DNA of 64,000 nt from positions 1 to 64,000 of the forward strand of contig NZ_JAHXBG010000004.1 in assembly GCF_020103725.1 (NCBI RefSeq), written 5' to 3'. Made by a program: the position numbers and the translations under genes. This stretch comes from Hyalangium gracile (GTDB lineage Bacteria > Myxococcota > Myxococcia > Myxococcales > Myxococcaceae). The first letter of the stretch is position 1. Every line of letters starts with the position of its first letter. The notes under the pieces were generated by a model that worked only from the letters and a program-made list of their open reading frames with translations, was not told the origin of the DNA and searched no databases. Below, in pieces: positions 48,001 through 58,600 of this stretch.

Positions 48001-50405
48001 TGCTCGCGGGGACGCGGCAGGCGATGCTGGAGGCCCTGGATCATCAGGACTATCCGCACCCGCTCCTGGTGCAGCGGCTGGGGCTGGCGAGAGAGGCTGG
48101 TCGAGCGCCGCTCTTCCAGACCCTGTTCGCGCTGCTGAAGCCGCCTCGCGGCGCGGCGGAGACGCTGGGTGCCTTCCTCGTGGCGGAGGAGGGAGGGCGG
48201 ATGGACCTGGGAGGGCTCGAGCTCGAGTCGCTCCGCCTGGGCCAGCGCGCCGCGCAGTTCGATCTGTGCCTCACCCTGGTCGAGCAGGGCCGCCGGCTTT
48301 TGGGCTCGTTCGAGTTCAGCACCGACCTGTTCGAGCGGGAGACGATCACCGCCATGGCCGGGCACTTCCAGCGACTGCTGGAGTCGCTCGTGGCGAACCC
48401 GGCGGCGCCGGTGTCCCGGCTGGAGCTGCTCACGGACGAGCAGAAGGCCGCGCTGGTGCGCCAGGGGCTGCGCTCCGTGGACTGGCCACGAGAGCTGCGC
48501 GTGCACGAGCTGCTGGAGCGCCAGGCGAGCCAGAAGCCCCAGGCGGTCGCGCTGGTCAGCGGTACGCAGCGGCTCACCTATGGAGAGTTCGAGGCCCGAG
48601 CGAACCAACTGGCGCACACCCTCCTGAGGCGAGGACTGCGCCGGGGCGGGCTCGTGGGCATCCTGCTGGAGCGGGGAGTCGATGCCCTGGTGGCGATGCT
48701 GGGGGTCATGAAGGCGGGAGGCGCCTTCCTGCCGCTGGATGGCTCGGTGCCGCGCGAGCGCCTCGCGGCCATGCTGGACACTCCGCGCCTCACGACCCTG
48801 GTGACCCGGCAACGGTGGAGGGACTCGCTGCCCTCCAGCCGGGCCAGCATCCTCGATCTCGACGCGGAGGTTTCCGTCCTCGCGCAGGCGCCGAGGGAGG
48901 CGCCGAGGGTGCCGGTCTCCCCGGAGGACCCGGCCTACGTCATCTTCACCTCGGGAACCACGGGCACACCGCGAGGCGTGCTGGTGTCCCATGGCTCCGT
49001 CATCAACGCGGCCTACGTCTGGAGGGACTACTACCGGCTGGAGCAGCTCGAGGCGGTGAGCCTCCAGCTGAGCAGCTTCGCCTTCGACATCTTCGTGGGC
49101 GATCTGATGAAGGTCCTCATCAGCGGAGGCCGGCTGGTGATCTGCCCGGAGGAGACGCGGCTCAACCTTCCGGAGCTCGCCGCGCTGATTGACCGGGAGC
49201 GCATCACCTTCCTGGATGCGGCGCCCTCGCTGGTGCTCCCGCTGATGGAGGAGAGCCATCGCCAGAAGTGGCCGCTCGGGACGCTGAAGGTCGTCATCCT
49301 GGGAGGAGAGGCCATCGACCTGGAGCGGTTCCGGGCGCTGAAGGAGCGCCTGGGGGCGCAGGCGCGGGTCGTCGCGGCCTATGGCATCACCGAGACCACC
49401 GTGGATTCGAGCTGCTACGAGCTCGATGCCTCCGTGCCCACGGGAACCTCCGGCTACGTGCCGCTGGGGCGGCCGCTGCCCAACACCCGCCTCTACATCC
49501 TGGACGAGCAGCTCTCCCCCCAGCCGGAGCGCGTCATCGGCGAGCTCTACATCGCCGGGCCGGGCGTGGCGCTGGGCTACCTCGATCAGCCGGCCCTCAC
49601 CGCGCAGCGCTTCCTGCCGGACCCGTTCTTCCCCGGCGAGCGGATGTACCGCACCGGCGATCTCGCCCGCTGGCTCGGCGGCGCCGTCGTGGAGTTCCGC
49701 GGTCGGCGCGACCATCAGGTGAAGATCCGGGGCTTCCGGATCGAGCCCGGGGACATCGAGTCCAACCTGCTGCAGCACCCCCACGTGGCCGGGGCGGTGG
49801 TCATCCCCTGGGAGGATGCCCAGCGGGAGCGACGCCTGGCCGCCTACGTCGTCGCGCGGGAGGGCACCACGCTCCAGCTCGAGGAGGTGCGCGCCTTCCT
49901 GAAGCAGCGCCTGCCCGAGTACATGGTGCCTTTCACGATGCAGCAGCTCCAGGCGCTTCCGCTCACCTCCAACGGCAAGGTGGATCGACGGGCTCTGCCG
50001 CCGCCGGATCCCTCGCAGGCCGTGGGGAAGCCCGCCTATGTTGCTCCCACCACGCCCCTGGAGCAGCGCATCGCCTCCATCTGGTCGGAGCTGCTGGGCG
50101 TGGAGCGGATTGGCGTGCAGGACAACTTCTTCGAGCTGGGCGGGCACTCGCTGCTGGCGACACAGCTCGCGTCGCGGCTCCACGAGGCCCTCGCGGTGGA
50201 GATCCCCCTGAGCATGCTGTTCGAGTCCCGCACGGTCGCGGAGCTGGCTCGCGCCATGGCGCGGCTCCAGCGCGAGGCGGTGGGCCAGGCGCCCGAGCCC
50301 GTCCTCGAACGTGCCGCCGGAGACTCCGAGGCTCTGCTGGAGCGGCTGGACGAGCTCTCCGAGGCCGAGCTGGATGCCCTGCTCGCCCGTGAGGGGCTGA
50401 AGTGA
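45003..50405 (+). CDS. NRPS loading/first module: FAAL-ACP-C-A-PCP
   Basis: An 1800-residue synthetase. Residues about 10-580 are a fatty acyl-AMP ligase (VPAYPPRANHNLLRIRAIAKD; QYTSGSTGLPRGVMVSH near 170). A carrier domain with Ser638 in GVDSLSIVE accepts the acyl chain. A condensation domain follows (about 695-1130) with HHVAVDMW at 825. The adenylation domain (about 1155-1660) has FTSGTTGTPRG near 1315; pocket residues read by eye against GrsA-Phe are D-I-G-D-I-G-A-V-D, acidic at two positions and similar to Orn/Arg-type codes, so a basic amino acid is predicted with low confidence. A second carrier domain has Ser1716 in LGGHSLLA. No epimerase or thioesterase. The stop overlaps the MFS start by one base. 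It should start a lipopeptide. Confidence 0.95.
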   Translation: MSPSQISLPRTFVHHLQSQAERRPTRRAFLYLERGETEGPELTYAQLDQRARAVAASLQGRLAPGDRALLLCPQGLDFLCAFLGCLYAGVIAVPAYPPRANHNLLRIRAIAKDCQPRAILATRKVLTTSGAVLKELPELAATEMIPVDAIEPGAADAWRRPELGPDTLAFLQYTSGSTGLPRGVMVSHENLLHNEELIRRGYEHTDETVIVSWLPLFHDMGLIGCALHGVYLGGSCILMSPVDFIQKPVRWLSAVSRYRATSSGGPNFAYDQCVRRVTPEQCQGLDLSGWKAAFSGAEPIRSLTLRRFAEMFRPQGFLPDAYYPCYGLAESTLFVTGAVIGQAPVVRELDAEALRAHQPRPAAAGTLERVSLVGCGHPRGDLRVEIVEPDTRRRCAAGQVGEIWVSGPSVARGYWERPEATQETFGAELADGDPARFLRTGDLGFFEQGSLFITGRLKDLVILRGRNHYPQDLEWTVEQSHAALRPGCGAAFSVEVEGEERLVVVQEVEQPARTDVEAVARAVRRAVSRLHEVTPYAVVLIKPGGLPKTSSGKVQRRACKASYLKGELELVGESLLREAESLDYEVAPLSRALLLEQPEEARRSFLMERLRQHVARALRVVPEEVPPDQPLTALGVDSLSIVELRNQLEAVLSLRLSHSFFLQEVTLESLADRLLASLGEASSSVSAPAREGAREVFPCSYGQRALLFEQQWAPRSTAYNVSVAARIRSQVEVKAFQRAIAQLMRRHPALRTTYEVVGGEWVQKVHAEPPLPFEHREVADWTPEARMAWLEEQAHSPFELAHGPVFRVALLTARRDEHLLLLSAHHVAVDMWSLTILLDELGQLYPAERARGESPLEPLTAGYEDFVRWQQRWLAEPAGEQSWAYWKERLSGHTPVLALPADRVRPRVWSAQGGKHAFTLPEALTESLRALCRAQGTTLHTTLLAAYVALLHRYTGQEDLVVGSPASGRSRAEFEDVVGYFVNPVPIRTRCDGSASWLSLLAGTRQAMLEALDHQDYPHPLLVQRLGLAREAGRAPLFQTLFALLKPPRGAAETLGAFLVAEEGGRMDLGGLELESLRLGQRAAQFDLCLTLVEQGRRLLGSFEFSTDLFERETITAMAGHFQRLLESLVANPAAPVSRLELLTDEQKAALVRQGLRSVDWPRELRVHELLERQASQKPQAVALVSGTQRLTYGEFEARANQLAHTLLRRGLRRGGLVGILLERGVDALVAMLGVMKAGGAFLPLDGSVPRERLAAMLDTPRLTTLVTRQRWRDSLPSSRASILDLDAEVSVLAQAPREAPRVPVSPEDPAYVIFTSGTTGTPRGVLVSHGSVINAAYVWRDYYRLEQLEAVSLQLSSFAFDIFVGDLMKVLISGGRLVICPEETRLNLPELAALIDRERITFLDAAPSLVLPLMEESHRQKWPLGTLKVVILGGEAIDLERFRALKERLGAQARVVAAYGITETTVDSSCYELDASVPTGTSGYVPLGRPLPNTRLYILDEQLSPQPERVIGELYIAGPGVALGYLDQPALTAQRFLPDPFFPGERMYRTGDLARWLGGAVVEFRGRRDHQVKIRGFRIEPGDIESNLLQHPHVAGAVVIPWEDAQRERRLAAYVVAREGTTLQLEEVRAFLKQRLPEYMVPFTMQQLQALPLTSNGKVDRRALPPPDPSQAVGKPAYVAPTTPLEQRIASIWSELLGVERIGVQDNFFELGGHSLLATQLASRLHEALAVEIPLSMLFESRTVAELARAMARLQREAVGQAPEPVLERAAGDSEALLERLDELSEAELDALLAREGLK

Positions 50406-51763
50406 TGTCCGGCTCCGTGTCCACGAGCGCCCAGGGCGTTCCCAGCGGCATCCGGACGTTCCTCATCGCCTGGCTGGGGCAGGTGATCTCCGCGACGGGG
50501 GCGCGGATGACGAACTTCGTGCTGAGCCTCCACGTGTATCAGCGCACGGGCTCCGTCACGCAGTTCGCGCTCACGTCGCTGTTCACGGTGCTGCCCACGG
50601 TGCTGCTCTCCCCCGTGGCGGGCGTCTACATCGATCGAGGAGACCGGCGCCGCGCGCTGCTGCTCAGTGAGTGCGGCTCCGGGGTGTGCACGCTGGTGTT
50701 GCTGGGCGCGCTGCGGTTCGGGGAGCTCTCGATCTGGCACATCAACCTCGCCGTGGCGGCCATCTCCACCTTCAGCGTCTTCCAGGTGCCGGCGTTCGCC
50801 TCCGCCACGACGCTGCTGGTCCCGCGAGAGCACCTGGGCCGCGCCACGGGCCTGGTGCAGATGGGGGAGGCCATCGCGGAGCTGCTCTCCCCGGCCCTGG
50901 CCGGCGTGCTGGTGGTCTCGCTCGAGCTGCGAGGGATCCTCCTGATCGACGTGGTGAGCTACGCCGTCGCGCTGCTGCTCCTGCTGTCCGTGCGCATCCC
51001 CCGGCCCGCAGCCTCCCAGGAGGCGCAAGCGGCGAGCAGCTCGTTGCTGGGCGAGGCCACCTACGGCATGAGCTACATCCGCGAGCGCCAGGGTTTGCGC
51101 GGGCTGATGGTCATCCTGTGGGTGAGCAGCTTCGGGGTTCAGGTCGTCTGGACGCTCCTGACGCCCTTGCTGCTGAGCTTCACGACGGAGGCGGTGCTCG
51201 GCACCATCCTCTCCGTCAGCGGAGTGGGGATGCTGGCGGGCAGCGTGCTCATGAGCGTGTGGGGCGGGCCCTCCCGGCTGGTGTACGGGGTGCTGGGCTT
51301 CCTGCTGCTGCAGGGGGTGGTGCTGTTCTCCGGAGGCCTGCGGCCCTCCGTCCCGCTCGTGGCGAGCGCGGCCTTCGTCTTCTGCTTCTGCATGCCGTTC
51401 ATCAACGGCTGCAACGTGGCCATCTGGCAGCGGAAGGTGGAGCCCTCCGTGCAGGGCCGTGTCTTCGCGGTGCGGCGCATGGTGATGACCACCGCCGGCC
51501 CGGTGGCCTACCTGCTCGCGGGGCCGCTCGCGGATCGCGTGTTCGAGCCGCTCCTGGCACCGGGCGGCGCGCTGGCGGCGAGCGTCGGCCAGGTGATTGG
51601 CACGGGGACCGGGAGAGGCATCGGCCTGATGTTCCTCCTGCTCGGGGTGGGCACGGTGCTGACGGCGGTGCTCGGGTATCTGAACTCCGGGCTGCGTCAG
51701 GTGGAGGCCACGCTGCCGGATGCAGTCCCGGAGGATCTCCACGCCCAGCTCTCCCAGCGCTGA
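50405..51763 (+). CDS. MFS exporter of the lipopeptide cluster
   Basis: A 452-residue major facilitator protein of the EntS/MFS_3 type with about twelve hydrophobic segments. The cytoplasmic loop GVYIDRGDRRRALL after the second helix is the MFS signature A equivalent. Its ATG overlaps the NRPS stop (TGATG), so it is translationally coupled to the synthetase and likely exports its product or gives self-protection; that role is inferred from position. It converges with the GNAT gene; a short GCCCG/CGGGC hairpin (51766-51778) lies in the gap. Confidence 0.93.
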   Translation: MSGSVSTSAQGVPSGIRTFLIAWLGQVISATGARMTNFVLSLHVYQRTGSVTQFALTSLFTVLPTVLLSPVAGVYIDRGDRRRALLLSECGSGVCTLVLLGALRFGELSIWHINLAVAAISTFSVFQVPAFASATTLLVPREHLGRATGLVQMGEAIAELLSPALAGVLVVSLELRGILLIDVVSYAVALLLLLSVRIPRPAASQEAQAASSSLLGEATYGMSYIRERQGLRGLMVILWVSSFGVQVVWTLLTPLLLSFTTEAVLGTILSVSGVGMLAGSVLMSVWGGPSRLVYGVLGFLLLQGVVLFSGGLRPSVPLVASAAFVFCFCMPFINGCNVAIWQRKVEPSVQGRVFAVRRMVMTTAGPVAYLLAGPLADRVFEPLLAPGGALAASVGQVIGTGTGRGIGLMFLLLGVGTVLTAVLGYLNSGLRQVEATLPDAVPEDLHAQLSQR

Positions 51764-51790
51764 AGGCCCGCGCCGGGCTCTCGCTCGCGG

Positions 51791-52471
51791 CTACTCGCCC
51801 GTGGCCTGCCGGATGGCCTTCTGGAGGTGCTGGAACGTGCCCTGGGAGCTCTCGATCATGCGCTTGCTCAGCTGCACGCCGCCGCAGCGGTACTCATAGG
51901 CGCGCTTCTGCTCGGCGCTGTGGAAGTAGGTGAGCATCAGGTTGGGGCCCACCTCGTAGTGGACCTCCAGCCCCGTGATGCTGAACCCCTGCTTCAGCTT
52001 GGCGATGATGACCGCGTTGTTGCTGGGGGCGTGGGTACTCTGGATGCGGTGGAAGCCCAGCGCCCGGGTGTAGGCGATCAGCCGCTGGATGAAGGCGCTG
52101 TAGAGCCCCTTCCTTCGGTAATCTGGATGGATGACGCTCAAGTCCATCAGATAAGCGTCCTCCTGCTGCTGGCGGCCGATGAACATGGCGGCCACCCGGT
52201 CTCCGTCCATCGCGCAGAAGTAGTCCACCCAGGGCATGGCCCTGGCGGAGGCAATCACCTGCTTGCGCGCGGCGCGCTCCTGCTCGCTGAGCAGCCCGGC
52301 ACCCGCGAAGAACAGCTCCTCCGGGAAGTGGGGCTGTAGCTCCCGGAGGTACACTTCCCACCACGCCTCGCGCTCGAGGAGCTTCAGGGTATAGCGGTCC
52401 AGCAGCTTCTCGCTCAGGTGCGCGTCGCGGATCGGGCGTGCCCACGCCCAGCTCTCATCCATCATCGTCAT
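51791..52471 (-). CDS. GNAT-family N-acetyltransferase
   Basis: A 226-residue protein with a GNAT fold: motif A is MDLSVIHPDYRRKGLYSAFI, where YRRKGLYSA forms the acetyl-CoA pyrophosphate loop, followed by ALGFHRIQSTHAPSNNAVIIAKLKQGF. It transfers an acyl group from CoA to an amine. It lies on the opposite strand between two synthetase genes, so it may tailor the lipopeptide, resist it, or be a bystander. The N-terminus is uncertain (three nearby ATGs, no clear ribosome site). Confidence 0.85.
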   Translation of the reverse strand: MTMMDESWAWARPIRDAHLSEKLLDRYTLKLLEREAWWEVYLRELQPHFPEELFFAGAGLLSEQERAARKQVIASARAMPWVDYFCAMDGDRVAAMFIGRQQQEDAYLMDLSVIHPDYRRKGLYSAFIQRLIAYTRALGFHRIQSTHAPSNNAVIIAKLKQGFSITGLEVHYEVGPNLMLTYFHSAEQKRAYEYRCGGVQLSKRMIESSQGTFQHLQKAIRQATGE

Positions 52472-52482
52472 GGCTCGGGGGA

Positions 52483-52503
52483 AAGCGCTCGCACGGAGCG
52501 CTT
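52483..52503. promoter_or_regulatory. Inverted repeat between GNAT and second NRPS gene
   Basis: AAGCGCTC (52483-52490) and GAGCGCTT (52496-52503) are perfect 8-bp arms around 5 bp, 12 bp upstream of the GNAT start and 145 bp upstream of the NRPS start. It is a candidate operator for this 176-bp divergent region, or a hairpin in the GNAT mRNA leader. Confidence 0.4.
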
Positions 52504-52647
52504 GCGGCGGTGAAGGGTGGGGAGAGTCACCACCTGAAATCCATGCGTGTTCCTATGGTATTTCGAGAGCCCTGTCACGTCTCAGCACGTGGGGGGCCGC
52601 CCTCGGCGAGAGGGGCGCGCCCGGTCGAAGGTTGATTGAGGAAAAAA

Positions 52648-55600
52648 ATGAGCCGCGATGATCAGTCTCCTGGTGCCCTCTCGGTGGAGGAGAAGCGCGC
52701 GCTGCTGCGCAAGGCACTGAGTGAGCGCTCCGAGAAGGCCCGGACTGCACCGCTCTCGTTCGGACAGCAGCGGCTGTGGCTGCTGGACACGCTGGAGCCT
52801 GGAGGAAGCGCGTACAACATCCCCGCGGCGCTGCGGCTGGTGGGCGCGCTGGACGTGAGCGCGCTGGAGCGCAGCCTGCGCGAGGTGCTGCGGCGGCACG
52901 AGGTGCTGCGCTCGCGCATCGTCACGGTGGAGGAGCAGCCTCAGCAGCAGGTGGTGCCGAGCGGCCCGTTCTCCCTGACGGTGACGGACCTGGGCGGGAT
53001 GGAGCCCGAGGCGCGCGCGGCCGAGGTGCGGCGTCGCGCGGAGGCCGAGGCCCGGCGGCCCTTCGAGCTGGGACAGGCGCCGATGCTGAGGGCGGAGGTG
53101 CTGCGGCTGGGGCCTTCCGAGCACGTGCTGCTGCTCACGCTGCACCACATCGCCGCGGATGCCTGGTCGACGGACGTGCTGCTGCGCGAGCTGGGCGTGC
53201 TCTATCCGGCGTTCAAGGCCGGGCTGTCCTCGCCGCTGCCGGACCTGCCCATTCAATACGCGGACTTCACCCGGTGGCAGCGTGAGCGCCTCCGTGGCGA
53301 GCGGCTGGAGCGCCTCGTGGCGCACTGGCGCGAGCGGGTCGGGGCACAGCCGACGCTGCTCCAGCTCCCCACCGACAGGCCCCGGTCCGCGCGTCCAGGC
53401 TTCGAGGGCGCGCTGCACACGTTCCGGGTGCCCGCCCCGCTGGCCGAGGCGCTGCGGAGCCTGAGCAGGCAGCAGAACGTCACGCTGTTCATGACGCTGC
53501 TGTCCGCGTTCAACGTGCTCCTGCACCGCTATACCGATGCCGAGCGGGTGCTGGTGGGCTCGCCCATCGCCGGGCGCACCCGGCTGGAGACCGAGCAGCT
53601 CATCGGCTTCTTCGTCAACATGCTGGCGCTGTCGACGGATGTGTCCGGCAACCCGAGCTTCCTGGAGCTGCTGGCGCGGGTGCGGAGCGTCACGGTGGAC
53701 GCGTACGAGCACCAGGAGCTGCCGTTCGAGCAGCTCGTCGAGGCAGTGCAGCCCGAGCGCCGGGAGGGCGGCAACCCGCTGTTCGAGGTGGTGTTCCACA
53801 TGGACACCCCGCCGCTCGCGGGCCGCAGGCTGGGCGATCTGGAGATCAGCCTCCTGGAGTTCGAGCGGGGCAGCGCCAAGTTCGACGTGACGCTGTCGAT
53901 GATGGACACGGGCTCGGAGCTGGTGGGGACGATCGAGTACCGGACCGGGCTGTTCGACGCGGCGACCATCTCCCGCATGGCCGGCCACTACGTGACGGTG
54001 CTGGAGGCCGTGGCGGCGCGGCCGGAGCTGCGCATCGAGTCCATCCCGCTGCTGAGCGCGGCCGAGCGTCGGCAGCTGCTGGACGGTTGGAACGACACCG
54101 CCACCGACGTCCCGCTGGAGCCCTGCGTCGTCTCGATGTTCGAGGCGCAGGCCGCCCAGGTGCCGCAAGCGCTCGCGGTGACCGATGGCGCGCGGTCGCT
54201 CACCTATGAGGCGCTGAACCGGCAGGCCAACCAGCTCGCGCACCACCTCCGCGCGCTGGGCGTGGGCCCGGATGTTCCGGTGGGGCTCCACCTGGAGCGC
54301 TCGATCGAGCAGCTCGTCGGGTTGCTGGCCATCCTCAAGGCGGGTGGGGCCTATGTGCCGCTCGATCCTTCGCACCCGAAGGGGAGACTGGCGCACATCC
54401 TCTCGGAGACGGGGATGCCGGTGGTGCTGTCCCGCCGTTCCCTGGCGGAGCAGCTGCCCGAGCTGCCGGTCCAGGTGTTGTGCATCGATGCGATGCCGGC
54501 GGAGCTCGGCTCCCGGCCAGAGCACAATCTGGAGGCGCGGGCCGGTGCGGACAACCTGGCCTACATCCTCTACACCTCCGGCTCCACCGGGCGGCCCAAG
54601 GGCGTGATGATTCCGCACCGAGGGCTGACCAACTACCTGCGCTGGGGGCTGGGCTACTACGGCGCGGAGGGGCAGGGCGCTCCGGTCCAGTCTCCGCTGA
54701 GCTTCGACCTGACGGTGACCAGCCTGCTCACGCCGCTGCTTTCCGGCAAGCGCGTGGTGCTGTGTGATGAGGAGGCCAGTGGCACGGGGCTCAGCGCGTG
54801 GCTGCGCGCGAACGCGGACTTCAGCCTGGTGAAGCTGACGCCCGCCCACCTGACCCTGCTCGAGCACGAGCTGAAGCCCGAGGACGTGGTGGGCGCCGCT
54901 CGGGTGATGGTGATCGGCGGCGAGGCGCTGTCGGCCGAGCAGCTCGAGTTCTGGAGGCATCATGCCCCCCACACGCGGCTGATCAACGAGTACGGCCCGA
55001 CCGAGACGGTGGTGGGCTGCTGCATCCACGAGGTGCCCGCGCAGGGGACGCTGGAGGGGCAGGTCCCCATCGGGCGCCCCATCGCGAACACCCAGCTCTA
55101 TGTCCTGGGCCGCGCGATGGAGCCAGTGCCAACGGGCGTCCCGGGCGAGCTCTATATCGGTGGCGCGGGCGTGGCGCGGGGGTATCTGGCGCGTCCAGAC
55201 CTGAGCGCGGAGCGGTTCGTTCCGGATCCGTTCTCCCGGACGCCCGGCGCGCGGCTGTACCGCACCGGAGATCTCGTGCGCTACCAGCACGACGGCACGC
55301 TGGTGTACCTGGGCCGCATCGATCGTCAGGTGAAGATTCGAGGCTTCCGCATCGAGCTCGAGGAGATCGAGACGGTGCTGGCGGGAGCACCGGCCGTGCG
55401 CGAGTGCGCCGTCATCACCACGGAGCGTCTGGAGAGTGGCATGGCGCTGGTCGCCTTCGCGGCGATGCCGCAGCCCTCCCCGAGCACCGAGCGGCAGCTG
55501 CTGGAGCACCTCAAGGCCCACCTGCCGCCGTACATGGTGCCGTCCTACCTCCAGGTGCTCGAGGCGCTTCCGCTGACCGAGAACGGCAAGGTCGATCGGC

Positions 55601-58600
55601 GCGCTCTGGCCGTGCTCGCGCGCGACGCCCGGCCGACGGAGGCGGAGGGTGCCGCTCCACCCCAGACTCCGACGGAGGAGCTGCTGGCCGGCATCTGGGC
55701 GCAGGCGCTGGGGCACGGCCGGATCGGCCGGAACCAGAGCTTCTTCGAGATCGGCGGGCACTCGCTGCGCGCGGTGCAGGTGCTCTCTCACGTCCGGAAG
55801 CTGTTCCAGGTGGAGCTGCCTCTCCGCGTGCTGTTCGAGACGCCGACCCTGGCCGGGCTGGCCCGGCGGATCGACGCGGAGAAGCGGGCCCAGGCCGAGG
55901 CTCCTCCGCCGCCGGTGGTGCTCGCTCGGCGGGACGAGCGGCTCCCACTCTCCTTCGCGCAGCAGCGGCTGTGGTTCCTGGATCAGCTCGAGCCTGGCAG
56001 CGCGACTTACAACATCCCGGCGGCGCTCCACCTCCGAGGTGCCCTGGAGGCGGCCGTGCTCGAGCGGGCGTTCGCCGAGATCCTCCGACGGCACGAGGCC
56101 CTGCGCACCACGTTCGACCACCAGGATGGCGAGCCGTTCCAGCGCGTCCATGCCGAGCTGCCGTTCCAGCTGCACCGCGTGGACCTGACCGGGCTCTCTC
56201 AGGCGGAGCGGATGGAGGAGGCGGTCCGCCAGGGCACGGCCGATGCCTCGCGCCCGTTCGATCTGCGCGCGGGCCCGCTGCTGCGCGCCACGCTGTTCCG
56301 ACTCGATGAGCGGGAGCACTTCCTGCTGGTGAACATGCACCACATCGTGTCCGACGGCTGGTCCATCGGCGTGCTCATGCAGGAGGTGTCCGCGCTGTAC
56401 AACGGGCTCGCTCACGGCCAGCCGCCGAAGCTGGAGCCCCTGCCGTTCCAGTACGCGGACTTCGCCTCCTGGCAGCGTACCTGGATGCAGGGCCAGCTCC
56501 TGGAGCGGCAGCTGTCCTGGTGGCGCTCGCGCCTGGATGGCGAGCTGCCCGTGCTGAACCTGCCGACGGACCGCCCCCGTCCCAGCGTCCAGACGTACCG
56601 GGGCGAGACGCTGGCGATGACGCTCGACGCGGCGCTCGTGGAGCAGCTGCGGAGACTGAGCCAGCGCTCGGGCGCGACGCTGTTCATGACGCTGCTGTCC
56701 GCCTTCAAGGTGCTGCTGTACCGCTACAGCGGCCAGGAGGACATCGTGGTCGGCGTGCCGGTGGCCGGCCGGACGCAGGCGGAGTTCGAGAAGCTCATCG
56801 GCTTCTTCGTCAACACGCTGCCGATCCGCTCGGACCTGTCGGGCGCTCCCACCTTCCAGGCGCTGCTGGAGCGCATCCGGGGCACGACGCTGGAGGCCTA
56901 CGCGCACCAGGACGTGCCCTTCGAGAAGCTGGTGGAGGTGTTCCAGCCGGAGCGCAGCCTCAGCCACTCGCCGCTGTTCCAGGTGGTGTTCACGATGGAC
57001 AACGCCACCTCCGCCACCCTGGAGCTCCAGGGGCTGGAGTGGCGTGCGCTGCCGCTGGAGAACCACACGGCGAAGTTCGACCTGACGATGGCGGTGGCCG
57101 AGTCCCCCCACTCGCTGTCGCTCAGCCTGGAGTTCAACTCCGACCTGTTCGACGCCGGGACGATGCAGCGCCTGCTGGGGCACTACCGCACCGTGCTCGA
57201 GGCGGTCGCCACGGATGCGACGCAGAGCATCACTCGACTGCCGCTGCTCACGCCCGAGGAGCGGCACCAGCTGGTGATGGAGTGGAACCAGACCGAGCAC
57301 CCACTGCCGGAGCGCTGCGCGCACGAGCTCATCTCCGAGCAGGCCCGTAGGACGCCCGAGGCCATCGCGGCGGTGAGCGGCTCGCAGAGCATCACCTATG
57401 CGCGGCTGGAGGAGCAGGCCGGGAAGCTCGCCGTGGCGCTGCTCCAGGTGGGCGTCGCTCCGGATGCGATGGTGCTGCTGCTGTCGGACCGCGGCATCGA
57501 GCTGCTCAGCGCCGTGCTGGGCATCTTCCAGGCCGGCGGCGCGTACATCGCGCTCAACCCGACGCACCCGGTGAGCCGGCACCTGGAGTTCCTCCAGCAG
57601 AGCCGCAGCCGCGTCATCGTGGCATCGCGCGCGTACGCGGTGATGGCCCAGGAGATCGCTCGGGCGGCGGGGGCGGCGCAGCCGAGCGTCCTCATCATCG
57701 AGGACGTGCTCGCCGCGCCTCGTGTCTCCGCACCGGCGCCGACGCGGGGCACTCGCCTGTCGGACCTGGCGTATGCGTTCTTCACCTCGGGCTCCACCGG
57801 CACGCCGAAGGGGGCGATGATCGAGCACCGGGGCATGCTCAACCACCTGTCGGCCAAGAACCATGACCTGGGGCTGAAGGCGGGGGATGCGGTCGTCCAG
57901 AACGCCTCGCAGTGCTTCGACATCTCGGTGTGGCAGATGCTCTGCCCGCTGCTGGTGGGCGGGCGCACGGTCATCGTGGATGACGAGATCGCCAGCGACG
58001 CGGGCGCGCTCCTGCGCGCGGTGGATGCGCACGGCGTCTCCATCTTCGAGACGGTGCCCTCGATGCTGCGGGCGATGCTCGAGGTGCTGGAGGCCCAGCC
58101 GGAGGCGGAGCGTCCCCGCTTCCAGGCGCTGCGGTGGCTCATCTCCAACGCCGAGGCCCTGCCTCCCGAGCTGTGCCAGCGCTGGTTCCGGCTCTATCCG
58201 CACATCCCGATGATCAACACCTACGGGGCGACGGAGTGCTCGGACGACACCAACCACTTCCACATCCTCGAGGCCCCCCAGACGGACATGCCGTACATGC
58301 CGCTGGGGCGGCGGCTGATCAACATCCGGCTGTACATCGTCGACGCGCACCTCAACCCGGTCCCGCTGGGAGTCCCGGGGGAGATCTGCCTGGCTGGCAT
58401 CTCGGTGGGGCGCGGCTACCTCAACGATCCGGAGCGCACGGCGAAGGCCTACATCACCGATCCGTTCGTGGCGACGCCCAGCCGCATGTACCGGACCGGC
58501 GACATCGCTCGGTACCACTCGGACGGGCAGATCGAGTTCCTGGGTCGCCGCGACCACCAGGTGAAGATCCGCGGCTACCGGGTCGAGCTGGGAGAGATTG

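Noticed and set aside
44976..50183. Minus-strand open frame of about 1700 codons opposite the FAAL-NRPS
   Set aside because: Shadow of GC-rich codon use; no recognisable domain, and the plus-strand gene has full motif coverage.
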